64,000 nucleotides of DNA, taken from positions 26,923,641 through 26,987,640 of the forward strand of contig CM071930.1 in the NCBI GenBank assembly GCA_016081115.2, given 5' to 3'. Source of the stretch: Rehmannia glutinosa (lineage: Eukaryota; Streptophyta; Magnoliopsida; Lamiales; Orobanchaceae). Below the pieces are notes generated by a model, which made no database searches, was not told the DNA's origin, and saw only the letters and a program-made list of their open reading frames with translations. The stretch's first letter is position 1. Every line of letters starts with the position of its first letter. Positions 23,611 through 34,158 of this stretch are shown here, piece by piece. Position numbers and translations under genes: made by a program.

Positions 23611-25317
23611 AAAGGAATATTGGTTAACAATCAAATTCGAGGTATGTTTATCTTTGCTTATTACTCTTTTAGACTCGATATTTTCTATGACGTATGTCTA
23701 TATGCTCGACTTCAAAACTATCCCAACGAATCTCGTTAAAGTGCCGTTAAAAAGAAATTTTCAAATATTTGAAAGGCACTTCTTCTTATAGCTTGTCTAT
23801 CCAAGGTTTTAAAATGTTCATAATTTTTTTTGGGATAACAAGTCCGGTTATTACAATTTCTCAAAATATGGTTCGTCATAATCGAACTAAACATATTGAG
23901 ATTCGATATATTTTTCTAAGGGATTGCGTTTCAAAAAAAAATTGAGATGTGTTTAATTCTGTCTCAAAGATAACTCGCGGACATTTGTTCATTTACCGCC
24001 GAGTCTTTTACCTCATTTCGAGCTTGATTATGACATAATGTATATTGAATGAGATCCACGTTTGCATTTTGCACGTTTTTAAAACTTAGGGGCGAAAAAT
24101 TGGATTTTTGGATCAAATTTCGGACTTTTGCAAAACAAACTGATCTAGTGACCAGTTGGGGTGAGGCCGACCGGTCACCCTATGCCTCGACCGGTCGACA
24201 TCACCCTGGACCAGTCGCCCTACGCCAAGTTTTGGTTAAATTGCCTTCTGTCCAGACTTAGTCATTTTGGCGTCTTTCTTCTATATTTCGACCCCTTTGC
24301 AATTTTCACACACAATTCACTTGAAATGAGTTTTGTTGCATACATTACATATTTTGGGGATTATCTTGCTCGTTTATCATAATTGTTACTCATCCTCACC
24401 GATTAAATGGTAAGAATTCTACTCCTTTTATCTCAATTGGGTTGAACCCTTGAGAAAATGCTTCTACTTGATATATTGATGGAATTCTTATATAATTGTG
24501 TTGTGAATGATGATTGTTGTTGGATTATATTTGTAAAATTGCTTTTGGTGATGAAAAACTTGGCTTGATTACATTTACAAGGGCTATATATATCTTCTTC
24601 AATTTTTTACGCCCGCCATTCGATAAAATATTTCAATGAAAAATTCATCACCTACATGATTCTCTCGTTTTCAAATGTCTTATATATTTATAGAGATCAT
24701 GTTTTGCTAATCAAATGAGTTTTCATAAGCTTCTACAAGTCATTTGATCGACTTTTCCCTCCTACTTGGTTTATAAGCTTCAATGTTCAAATAGCTCGAT
24801 AAATTGGTTAAGTTGCGCACTTTGATATGGATATATGATGTTTTTATCATGCTAACATTCTTTTAGATGATTCCAAAGGGGGAGAAACAGGTTATAAGCT
24901 CTTTAGCTCAAAGAAGCTAAGTTAAGCTCAAAGGAAGAAGCTATAAGTTGTGGCTATTAAAAGCCATAAGTTGTGGATTATACTTAGTCCATTTGATGTA
25001 TTATGGACTCATATTCATGTCTAATGATGTTTTGTTGACAGGGGGAGCTTATAAGCTCTTGATACTTAAGCTCAAGTTGTAAAAGCTGAGCTTTTAGCTT
25101 TTGGTTGATTGCTTCTCTATTACTCTTGTTGTGCATGTTGATAGGGAGAGCTTTTGCAAAAATGTTTTTGAAAATCTATACTCCCATCCTTGTGTTTATG
25201 TTGCGTGGAATGTCGTCGCTCACAACGGATAGTTCATTTTTAACCGTTAAAATTATTTTATTTTCAAAATCGACCTCGTTAAATTGTTTTGGTTTGTAAT
25301 CATCAAAAAAGGGAGAG
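23611..25317 (+). other. 3' non-coding region of copia element 1 with PPT
   Basis: No coding similarity is seen. The region holds a diverged CGACCGGTCG cluster at 24165-24225 and, at 25305-25317, the purine tract AAAAAAGGGAGAG next to the 3' LTR. The long untranslated 3' region is notable for a copia element. Confidence 0.65.
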
Positions 25318-26648
25318 TGTTTGATAAATGATTTTATCATGATTTTGATGATTTTGTTTTTATACCAAAACAATATTTCTAATGTTGTCCAAATACTCCC
25401 GATCGGTTTAAAATGTTTTTACTAATTTTTCGGAGTATTTCTTGAAGTTTATTTTCGACAAAAATTGGACAACACTTCTGTCTCATGGTCGACCGGTCGC
25501 CCTATAGGGCAACCCGTACCTGAAGATGTAAGTTGAAACAGAAAAAACGAGACTGAGTTTAAAACAGCAGGTCAACCGGTCGCCTAGGGGTCGATCGGTG
25601 CCGTCGACCGGTCGCCCTTGGGGTCGACCGGTGCCTGCTTGTACGTGTTTCTTTCTGTTCTTCAAATATTCAAGGGGGACCGGTTGGGCACATGGTCGGC
25701 CGGTCAGACCCCCCGTCGACCGGTCGCCCTGTGTAAAAATACTGTGTTATTTTCAAACGTCTATTTCTGTGCGACCGATCGCCCTATGGTTTGACAGCAA
25801 AATTCTAACCGTTGTGCAGTAGACAAATTTTCCTTAATTTGAGGGATTGATTTCTAACAGCTATATTCTTCATTTGTCTTGCAATGTTTTACAGATTTCA
25901 ATCTTCTAGGAGGAGCCTATCATGTTCAAGACATCTTTTATAAATAGATGAAGAATTGAAGCAACACAACAAGAGTGAATACTACAACACAACAAGATAC
26001 ACTCAAGCAAACATATTTGTTCTTCATTGTTATTATTCCTGTTGTAATAGTCTAATGTCTTTCACTTTCACATCTTGAGGTCTAGGCTTATTTATTAATT
26101 ACACTTGCACTCAAATTGTAATATTCATTATCGAGTTGTAATCTTGATTTTGGTCATCATTCAACATAAGATATCCTTGTGAGTATTCTTGTGGAAAGAA
26201 TACACTTGGGTGATCTAGGTGATAGGTGTTTCAAGAGTGTGGTGCTCTTGAGGTGTTGAAGAATTTGGTGTTCTTCAAGGTTGAAGATTGTGGTAATCTT
26301 CACAACGTGCCGTTGGAGATTGTGGTAATCTTCAAGAGAGATTGTGGTAATCTCAAAGGTGGTGTTGAAGAAGAGTGTGGTGCTCTTCAAGGTGATGTTG
26401 TAAGGTGTTGTATTAAATTTGGTAATTAATAAAATCTTTTTTCTTTTTGAAATCCATCCCGGATATACTGGGGTGGTAGAGGATTAGGCCCTAGGTGGGT
26501 TGAACCTCTATAAATCGACGCGTGTTGTTTACTTCCTGCACCTTTATTATTGTCTTGGCTTATTTGTTTCAAAAAAGAGGGCATAATCGAAAAGATGGAG
26601 ATAATCTATTCACCCCTCTCTAGATTATCGTAGCCGCTTGGACTTACA
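25318..26648 (+). repeat. 3' LTR of copia element 1
   Basis: 1331 bp, same ends as the 5' LTR. It differs by a 23-bp insertion near 25974-25996 that repeats the neighbouring ACTACAACACAACAAG-like sequence, so it is probably a local duplication. TATA box at 25939-25946. Confidence 0.92.
26182..26388 (+). promoter_or_regulatory. Chain of GTGGT-type hairpins in the 3' LTR
   Basis: Second copy of the chain. Its first stem is perfect here (GTATTCTT / AAGAATAC around GTGGA). The TTGAAGAA stem is also perfect here (TTCTTCAA), where the 5' LTR has a G-T pair. Confidence 0.6.
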
Positions 26649-26654
26649 TAGTTA

Positions 26655-26885
26655 TCTTTCAAAATTATAAATACCCCTTTGAAATTTGTTTCTATCTACA
26701 AACTGCATCCTCAAGAGGGGAGGGGGGAGTTTGTTTGGAAAAACACAAGCCTGGAGGGCCTGTTTGTAATTAGGGGGTATTTGTAATTTTCCAAGATAAT
26801 TGGAGCTTTTTGTAATTATGCTAAACTTTAGGGGTGGATTTTGTAAATATCCCATAATTTTATTCTTAATGAATAAGTTGTATGG
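26655..26885. mobile_element. MITE-like element of the TTTGTAATTA family (copy a)
   Basis: Built of the words ATCTTTCAAAATTA, ACAAACTGCATCCTCAAG, GTTTGTAATTAGG and TTTTTGTAATTATGC. The same words in the same order occur at 30350-30535, 31870-32110, 32115-32295, 35530-35712 and 36095-36312. Its ends resemble ATAATTACAAAAA inverted repeats. No transposase. Confidence 0.55.
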
Positions 26886-27038
26886 ATAATTATTATGCAC
26901 AATTAGGATCACCAAAAATCTTGTATTTTTATTGCAGAGTTGAAATAGCTGTTTCAGGTCCCCCCAAAAAAAAAATTGTTTTAACATGAACTTTAGTAAC
27001 ATGAAATCTACTTAAGGGTTGACAAAAACTTGACGGGT

Positions 27039-27874
27039 GAATTTCATAATATATAGGGTCCAAATTTAATAAAATCTATCATTTTAAGACCCAAAATTTC
27101 AATTTTCTCAAATCAAGATCCAATTTTTATTTTTTTCTCAAATTGGGCTTTCCCTCAAATTTTGAGTTCTCACTTTAAGACCCAAAATTTCAACCTTCTC
27201 AAATCAAGACCCAATTTTTATTTTTTTTCTCAAACATGGCCCTCCCTCAAAATTTGGGTTCTCCTTCAAGTTTTAGAATTTAACAGAAAGAGAAATATTA
27301 GTGTAATCTATCACGTCAACCACAAAAATTATTTTTCTTTCTCTTCTCGTTTTTTCGCTCGTTCTTTTTTTACTGATCCATACTTATTATCAATTTTATT
27401 TAACGTGTAGAAACCAAGATCTACAAATATAAATGTATGTAGCTAACAAGATGAAAAATGCCGTAAATATTTATCGGTTATTAAAAAAATAAGATATACC
27501 AAATTATGATTGAATTTTACAGTTTAAAACAAGTATCGATTAGGAAAAAAGGAATGAGCCAAAAAAACAGAGAAAGAAAATTAATTTTTGTGGCTGGTGT
27601 GATAGATTACATTAATATTTCTCTTTTTGTTAAATTTAAAATCTGAATTGAGAACCCAAAATTTAGGGGAGGGCCTGATTTGAGAAGAAAAAAAAATAAA
27701 AATTGGGTCTTGATTTGAGAAGGTTGAAATTTTGGGTCTTGAAGTGAGAATCCAAAATTTGAGGGAGAGCCCAATTTGAGAAAAAAATAAAAATTGGGTC
27801 TTGATTTGAGAAGGTTGAAATTATAGGTCTTAAAATGATATATTTTCTTAAATTTGGATCCTATTATGAAATTC
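27039..27874. mobile_element. Foldback/MITE-type element with ~300-bp inverted repeats
   Basis: 27039-27340 and 27580-27874 are inverted copies of each other. Both ends begin GAATTTCATAATA, then run through ATCATTTTAAGACC and CTCAAATCAAGA(C/T)CCAA to GAGAAATATTA and TGTAATCTATCAC. The short core (27340-27580) is AT-rich and non-coding. No target duplication was fixed. Each arm also contains an internal duplication of the AAGACCCAAAATTTCAA block. Confidence 0.7.
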
Positions 27875-28088
27875 TCTCAAAACGGAACTGCTAAGCTAAT
27901 TATGATCGCAGTAATCGCTAGTGACCACTAAAACCATATTATGTCCTCTAAGTGATGGCTTTGACCTCGTCAATGCTCAATTTTATTATTAACTAATTAC
28001 TCAGTTGTATATACTTCACTTTCTTTTACTTCGATTACCTTACCATAAGTTTTTTTTCTAAATATATTTGAGGGTTACCTACAAAAAC

Positions 28089-28320
28089 TAGAGCTGTCGA
28101 ATGGGACGGGAGAGAAAAAAAATCATGTCTGGCCGAAATTTTATCGGGCCACTATTTTTGGAGCCCAAACCGACCCATGCTTTCAAAATATACATAAAAT
28201 GCACTAGGGTTGGGTAAGTTTTTCGGGTCAAATGGACAGGGCCCTCGGACCTATGAAATTCCAGTATGGCCTCGACCTTTTCAATGCGCTGGTCAGTCCG
28301 GGCTGGTTCTGACACATCTA
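28089..28320. mobile_element. hAT-type MITE (232 bp)
   Basis: The ends TAGAGCTGTC and, inverted, TAGATGTGTC are flanked by a perfect 8-bp direct repeat ACAAAAAC (28081-28088 and 28321-28328). An 8-bp target duplication and TAG..TGTC ends are typical of non-autonomous hAT elements. No coding capacity. Confidence 0.75.
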
Positions 28321-28469
28321 ACAAAAACTACCCCTGGGTTAAGTCTAATTACAAAAATCCCAGTTAGTTTTTAAAATTACAAATATCCCTATCTTTCGGA
28401 TTCAATTTTGTAAGCTAAAACAAATGTTAGGAGCTTCTTATAGTGGTGTTATATATATGAGAGAATTTT

Positions 28470-29450
28470 TTAAGTACCCACTATCTTTTCTATCCATCAA
28501 CATAAGAAAATTTTTTCTACCCAATTTGACCAAATTGCCCCTCCTTTAATTTGAAGATTTTGAATTTTGAAACTGATGCAATTAATAATTTCTTTGAAAA
28601 TCGTGTAGACTTTCCCCCAAATACACACACCCCTATGTATAAAATCGTGTAAAATCGTGTACCCATGTCGTGCCATATCGTATCCATATCGTGCCAACCC
28701 CCATGTACATATATATATATATATACATATACATATACACACACATATCGTGCTCAAATCGTGTCATATCGTGCGAACCCCTATCGTGCCCAAATCGTGT
28801 CATATCGTGCATATTGTGCCATATCGTGTCAACCCCTATCGTGTCCAAATCGTGTCATATCGTGCATATCGTGTCATATAGTGTCAACCCCTATCGTGCC
28901 CAAATCGTGTCATATCATGCCCATATCGTGTTCAATAAAATTTAAAAGTATTTTTCATTTATTAAAAAACGTTAAAAATCCACAAAATTATTTTAAATCC
29001 TAAATAAAAAAACACGATAATTTGTTTAAAGAACAAAGAAAGAGTCGAAGTTATTTTAAAGTCAAAAAATTACAAAAAGTTAAATATGAAATTATTTTTA
29101 AAAAAAAAAAACTATACACTTTTTTTTAAAATATTTTCTATTTATTTAAAATATCTTAAAATTATAAAATAATAAAAACTCAAAATTATTTTCAAAAAAA
29201 ATATTTTTTATAAAAAATCTGATTTTGTTTTTAAAAAAACTAAAACTTGTTTAAAAATCTGAAAATAAAGAAAATATAGTTATGTGAGAGAGAAATATGA
29301 CCCACCTATTTTTTGCTTTTGTATTCAAGTATCAAGGGTATTTGAGTAAAATAATCACAAAAGTGGGTAGAAAACTTAATTTTTTATCTCACATGTTATA
29401 AAAGTCTTTATCTTATCCCAAGTGGGTATTTCCCACAACTTGCTCTATAT
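28470..29450. mobile_element. Non-autonomous element with ATCGTG minisatellite
   Basis: The left end (TAAGTACCCACTATC, then TTTTCTACCC) and the right end, inverted (AAATACCCACTTGGG, then TTTTCTACCCAC), look like imperfect terminal inverted repeats. Inside, 28625-28935 is an array of ATCGTG(T/C)CATATCGTGC-type units with CCAACCCCT spacers. The rest is A/T-rich. No transposase. The class (MULE-like or other) is unclear. Confidence 0.5.
28625..28935. repeat. ATCGTG minisatellite
   Basis: About 25 copies of ATCGTG spaced by CCAAATCGTGTCAT-like and CCAACCCCT words, with a higher-order unit of roughly 60 bp. A short (TA)n(CA)n tract is at 28705-28746. Confidence 0.85.
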
Positions 29451-29833
29451 ATATCATGGCCATTAATTGAAACATGGCATGGATGCAGCCCTAGAAATAA
29501 TCGTATCAAGCTAAAGCTATTACCATTGAAAAAGAAATGGTATATATTATGCAAAAAGAGTTCAGTTAGTGCATAAATAGATAACTTGAATAAGACCACC
29601 TAAGAATTTGCAGCAACTAGATCATCATTACGCAATATAATTACCTGAATCTAATCTTGCAATAATGGAATATATATGATAAATCCACTAGTGGCTGCAC
29701 TGGTTGACTTTGAATCATATCACTCTCCTTTTCAACCACCTTTAGCCCAAATTAGTCAGCCCATCAGATTGCTGTATTAAGATTCAATCACTTTCTAACC
29801 GTATTATGTGCATCAAGAAACACTTGAGGTCTC

Positions 29834-29841
29834 TATATATA
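29834..29841 (+). promoter_or_regulatory. Putative TATA box of the GDSL gene
   Basis: TATATATA within CTCTATATATAGCAG, about 60 bp upstream of the first ATG (29900) and 215 bp upstream of the main start. It is the best TATA-like site near the gene. A second TATATA lies near 29855. Confidence 0.45.
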
Positions 29842-29875
29842 GCAGATACGCCCATATATATGAAATAACAATTAT

Positions 29876-30139
29876 AAGAAAAAGAAAAAGAAAAGCACTA
29901 TGATGGAGTTGATAATGATTTTGGTTTTATGGCCCTTTTTCTTATCAACCATAACAACAAATGCTGAGGAGATGATAAACTCACCACCCTATAAAGTCTA
30001 TGATGAGGCGACCTTTTTCTTATCAAGAAAAAGAAAAAGAAAAGCACTATGATGGAGTTGATAATGATTTTGGTTTTATGGCCCTTTTTCTTATCAACCA
30101 TAACAACAAATGCTGAGGAGATGATAAACTCACCACCCT
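29876..30139 (+). repeat. 115-bp direct repeat at the GDSL gene start
   Basis: 29876-29990 and 30025-30139 are identical as read. Each holds a purine tract, the start codon and the signal-peptide codons down to the SPP residues. A 34-bp spacer separates them; part of it (CCTTTTTCTTATCA) also occurs within the repeat, suggesting a copied filler at the junction. Confidence 0.9.
29900..30052 (+). CDS. Upstream ORF duplicating the GDSL signal peptide
   Basis: The first copy of the 115-bp repeat gives a 50-codon ORF that starts with the same signal peptide as the GDSL protein. It then diverges in the spacer (YKVYDEATFFLSRKRKRKAL). Its stop TGA overlaps the main start codon (ATGA at 30049-30052), so it sits in a different frame. 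If transcription starts near the 29834 TATA box, ribosomes meet this ORF first, and main-frame translation would need leaky scanning or re-initiation. It may itself be a non-functional by-product of the duplication. Confidence 0.5.
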   Translation: MMELIMILVLWPFFLSTITTNAEEMINSPPYKVYDEATFFLSRKRKRKAL

Positions 30140-33100
30140 GTGATTACACTGCAGTATACAACTTCGGTGATTCGAATTCGGACACCGGTGGGATAGCGGC
30201 CGCGTTTTATCCACCGGCGTCGCCTTCTGGCGAGACGTACTTCCATAGACCGGCTGGAAGAGCCTCCGATGGTCGCCTCATCATAGACTTTATAGGTAAG
30301 AATTAAATATAACTCCAAGATAAAAGAAAATTAAATAAGTTCTTGTATTTAATTAGGGTTAATTAATAAAAAGAAACTATTAATGGTGAGGTTTAGCCTA
30401 ATAATAACAACAAACTCACTTATATTTCAAAATTACAAATACCTTTGACATTTGTTGCTCTTTGCACCCTCAAGATGGAAATATTAAATACAAACCTCAA
30501 AGGTACTTGTAATTTGAGTTTTTTGATTTCACCTACTATTTTTTTTGTGTTATATTCAGGGTGTAGCCAACCAGCTCGGCTACCTCTAGCCCCCAAATTT
30601 TTTTCCCTAAAAAAAATATAATTTGGTTTTTATTCTCCCCATAGCAAAAATGGGATAAAAAAATTTGTTATATTTTTACCTCATTAACTACTTGAATTTT
30701 TTCTATCGTGTCATCTCGCCCATCGCTAGTGGAATATTTGGGAATATTCGATCTTGTACCACGCATGTGAGAGCATAAAAGCTTGAGGCAAAGACAGTTA
30801 TGACCTCGTATGTGTGGCACGTCATGGAATATTCCACTTACAATGAGCTTGAGATGGCACGGTAGAAAAACCATGTAGTTGAGGGATAGCAACCACCACT
30901 GGCGGATTTAAAAAAGATGGTTATAATTTGTAATATTTTTTCTGGGATTTTCTATTCGATCCATCCCATTTTCGTGTATCAGTCCTTCCTACTAAAGTGT
31001 CTTTGATCCGCCATTGGTCACCATGCACCATAGTTTGGATGGTAAGTTTCAAAATAACAAGATTGTTTTGTAATTAAGCTAAATATCAGGGTAAAATTTG
31101 TAATTATCCCTAGTATTTATTATGGTTGAATTGTACTTTCCTTGGGCTTTATCTTTTTGACTCATTTGCAACATTATTTTATTTTATTTATTTATTTTTT
31201 TGACCATGAAGCTGACCAATTGGGGATACCGTATCTGAGTCCATACCTGGATTCGTTAGGATCCAATTACCAGCAAGGTGCAAATTTTGCAACAGGTGGT
31301 GCAACCATTATACGGCCAAACGAAACCTGGTTTCAGACTGGTGTCAGCCCCTTCCCTCTTGAAATCCAAGTTGAGCATTATACTCAGCTTAAAGATAGAG
31401 CGCCTTTAATCTACAACCAAAGTAAGAAACAATAACCCAAAACAAAAACAAAAAAAAAATCCAAAATAAAATTTACAATGCCTTATATAAATATATGTGT
31501 TTCTTTTGGATTTTCAGCCAAAGACGAATGCATAAGAAAAAGGCTCCCAAAACCTGATCAGGACTTGGGGAAGGCTCTTTTCACGATCGATATTGGACAA
31601 AACGACGTTGCTTTCGGTATACGAACTTTGAGTTTTGAACTCCAAAAAGCAGCCGTTCCCAATATAGTCAGCCAGTTTATCTCACAAGTCAGAGTAAGTT
31701 TCACTATTCTATTCCTCTTCTTTTTTTTTTTTTTTTTTTTTTTTTGAGTACAATGAATGGATTTGGGGAGGGGACACACGTACTAATTACTAATATAGGA
31801 TCAAATCCGGGTCATTCACCCTTATAACATTTTCTCAACCATTAAAGCACAAGGTTATTCTATTTCTAATTAACGATAATTACAAAAACTATATTTTAAC
31901 CTAATTATTAAAAAGACTCCAAATATTTTCAAAATTAGTGTTACAATGAAGTTTGTATGTACCTAGCAAATTACCACTCTTGTGGTTGTAATTTGTAAAA
32001 TGGAAATGAATGTCAATTGAATATTTGTAATTTCGAAAGATAACCATTTTTTCTTTTTCATTAATTAGGCTAAATTTAATAATGGTTTTTATAATTATCC
32101 CTTCTAATTATTAAATTGAGATAAATACAAAAATTATCCTTTATCCTAATTACCAAAAATAAACTCAATTAACTTTGAAAATTACAAATAGCCCCTTGAT
32201 ATTATTTCTATTTTACAAAATACATCCTGAGGATGAAAATATTTGTTAGATGAATACACAACTCAGGTGTAGTTTTCGTAATTATCCCTAATAAATTGTG
32301 TGATACCATTTAGGGGCAAAATCGTTTGATTGAAGACAAAGTTAATTATATTTCTTTTTCAAATGAAAATGATTATAAGATAGTATGATACTTACAGGTT
32401 CTAAATGAAAGAGGGGCAAGAACATTCTGGATACACAACACGGGTCCCATTGGCTGTTTACCAGTGGCCACTGCTAAAGTGAAAGATCCTGTGGCAGGGT
32501 ACCTTGATGAGATTGGCTGTGTTAAGTACCAAAACGACGTAGCTTTGTTGTTCAATAAAGTGCTTAAAGAAGAAATTGTCAAGCTAAGATCAGAGCTCAC
32601 ATATGCAGCAATAGTCTATGTTGACATGTATGCTGCCAAGTATGAATTAATCAGCCATGCCAAAAATCAAGGTGATGAACTGATGATCCATCATATTCAA
32701 CACCAAAGTTACTTTCATTCATAAAAAAATTCAACACCAAAGTTACTTTGAATCAAGATTATCTAGAAATTTGACTTTTCATGTGTATAGACAAATATGT
32801 CTCTTGTCAGCATGATGCATGGGGCTTTTGCTAGTCATAAGGATGAGTATCATGATCAGATAAAAGACTTTTACTTTCTGAATTATGAGATCACATAAAA
32901 CTTCTAGTTTTAGAGGAAGTGATTAAGTATAGCATAAGCCAAAAGTAATTGAAAATCAAAAGTTGGTGGTGTTTTCCAAATAGAAGATAAAAGTTGAATA
33001 CGTTAAAACTTAGTATTTCCTTAATAAGTTCTTAAAGTGTTTTATTTGTGTGTAAAAGCTAATTCAAAATCAGAATTCTAAGAGAGTGTTTGCAAACACT

Positions 33101-33844
33101 TCTGCTTTTGGAGGAAGTGATTTATGCCGCTGAACCGGCAAATTGTTGAGAATCAGAAATTGATAGTGATTGTAAATATATGGTGAAAATTGATTAAGCT
33201 AAGAGAAAATGTATATTGATAAGAACTGTAAAAGTTGTGTGTAAAAGTCAAACTAGAAGCAGAATCAGAAGTTTAAAGCCCTCCCCCCTACTATCTGATT
33301 AATTGAAGCAGAAATTGACATTTACAAATACTAAAAAATATTTTTTTTTCCAATTAGAAGCTGAGAATCACTTTTTTTAGCGTTTGTAAACACTTCTAAA
33401 GCATTCATCTCTCATTTTCTAGATTTTGATTAAATTATTTAGAATCAGTAGCAAAAATTGGACATTTGAAAGTGCAAAAGACTATTATTTCTCAGTCAAA
33501 AGCTAACAACCATTTTTGCTGAAGTGTACGCAAGTATTATTGAATATTCTGGTTCAAAAATACACCATTTTTTATAAGCGTACTTATTGGAGTTTGCAGG
33601 ATTTGAGGACCCTTTTACAACATGCTGCGGTTACCATGGAATTGATTACGATGTTTATTGTGGAAACAAAGGAGTTGTAAATGGCAGTGAAGTAATTGCT
33701 GGTTCTTGTCCTAATCCTTCTAAACTCATCAGCTGGGATGGTGTGCATTACACTGAAGCTGCAAATCAATGGATTGCAATCCGAATACTGAATGGATCTT
33801 TGTCCGACCCGACAATTGCAATCTCAAGAGCATGCCATAAGTAA
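30049..33844 (+). CDS. GDSL esterase/lipase (five exons, 383 aa)
   Basis: Secreted serine hydrolase of the plant GDSL (SGNH) family, ENOD8/fucosidase-like branch. Exons: 30049-30295, 31212-31421, 31518-31693, 32398-32671, 33600-33844. All introns are GT-AG and phases agree, giving 383 residues, the usual size. An N-terminal hydrophobic segment (residues 1-22) is a clear signal peptide. Block I is FGDSNSDTGG with nucleophile Ser42. The oxyanion Gly105 is in GANFATGG, Asn181 is in IGQND, and Asp349/His352 are in SWDGVHYTEAAN. All catalytic residues are present. The last exon also has the CCG and GSCPNPSKLISWDG segments typical of this branch. Substrates in planta are not predictable. Its start region is duplicated (see 29876-30139). 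Introns 1 and 3 contain MITE-like insertions, which make the gene longer than usual. It converges on SGF29. Confidence 0.93.
30350..30540. mobile_element. TTTGTAATTA-family MITE-like copy in GDSL intron 1
   Basis: Shows GAGGTTTAGCC, ATTTCAAAATTACAAATACC, TTTGCACCCTCAAGATGGAAATATT and AAACCTCAAAGG, in the same order as the other family copies. Confidence 0.5.
31710..31746. repeat. Poly-T tract in GDSL intron 3
   Basis: A long T run next to the intron 3 donor region. Confidence 0.9.
31870..32295. mobile_element. Two TTTGTAATTA-family MITE-like copies in GDSL intron 3
   Basis: Copy one spans about 31870-32110 and copy two about 32115-32295. Both start near AATTACAAAAA(C/T)TAT and end near GTAATTATCCCT. 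The second has the well-kept core TTTTACAAAATACATCCTGA. Confidence 0.55.
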
Positions 33845-34090
33845 ATGCGAGTTCTATCAATTGTTACTATTCATACTCTTTTTTTTCAACAAATCAATGA
33901 AATTTACTTTAATTACTTGCACACATTAAAAATGCTTTCGAGGAATTATGGATGCCAATATTTTACACCATAAATATCAAGCATGAATATATAAAGTAAA
34001 TAACTGTCTCAAGTTCTTGTTATTTCATACTACCTACATTAAGCACAAATGCTGAAGCTATAACAGCTAATAAAGCTAAAAGAAATCACT

Positions 34091-34158
34091 GGCGATATCC
34101 TTCTGGAAGAGGAACAACTCTATGGGCGATATCCTTCTGGAAGAGGAACAACTCTATG
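34091..34158. repeat. 34-bp exact tandem duplication at the SGF29 stop codon
   Basis: 34091-34124 and 34125-34158 are identical. The second carries the last SGF29 codons; the first now lies just after the stop. See the SGF29 entry for the effect on the last residue. Confidence 0.95.

Larger units (their letters stand above)
19410..26648 (+). mobile_element. Ty1/copia LTR retrotransposon, complete ends, defective interior
   Basis: Both LTRs start TGTTTGATAAAT and end CTTGGACTTACA. A perfect 5-bp target duplication TAGTT flanks them (19405-19409 and 26649-26653). A PBS like the initiator tRNA-Met site (TGGTATCAAAGCC) follows the 5' LTR, and a PPT (AAAAAAGGGAGAG) precedes the 3' LTR. The interior has a gag remnant (20740-22082) and a short copia RT remnant (22965-23610). 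Protease and integrase are not recognisable. The LTRs have many scattered differences, so the insertion is not recent. Confidence 0.92.

Noticed and set aside
28657..29003. Cys/His-rich protein frames over the ATCGTG array
   Set aside because: All frames are open because the minisatellite lacks stops; the translations are simple repeats.
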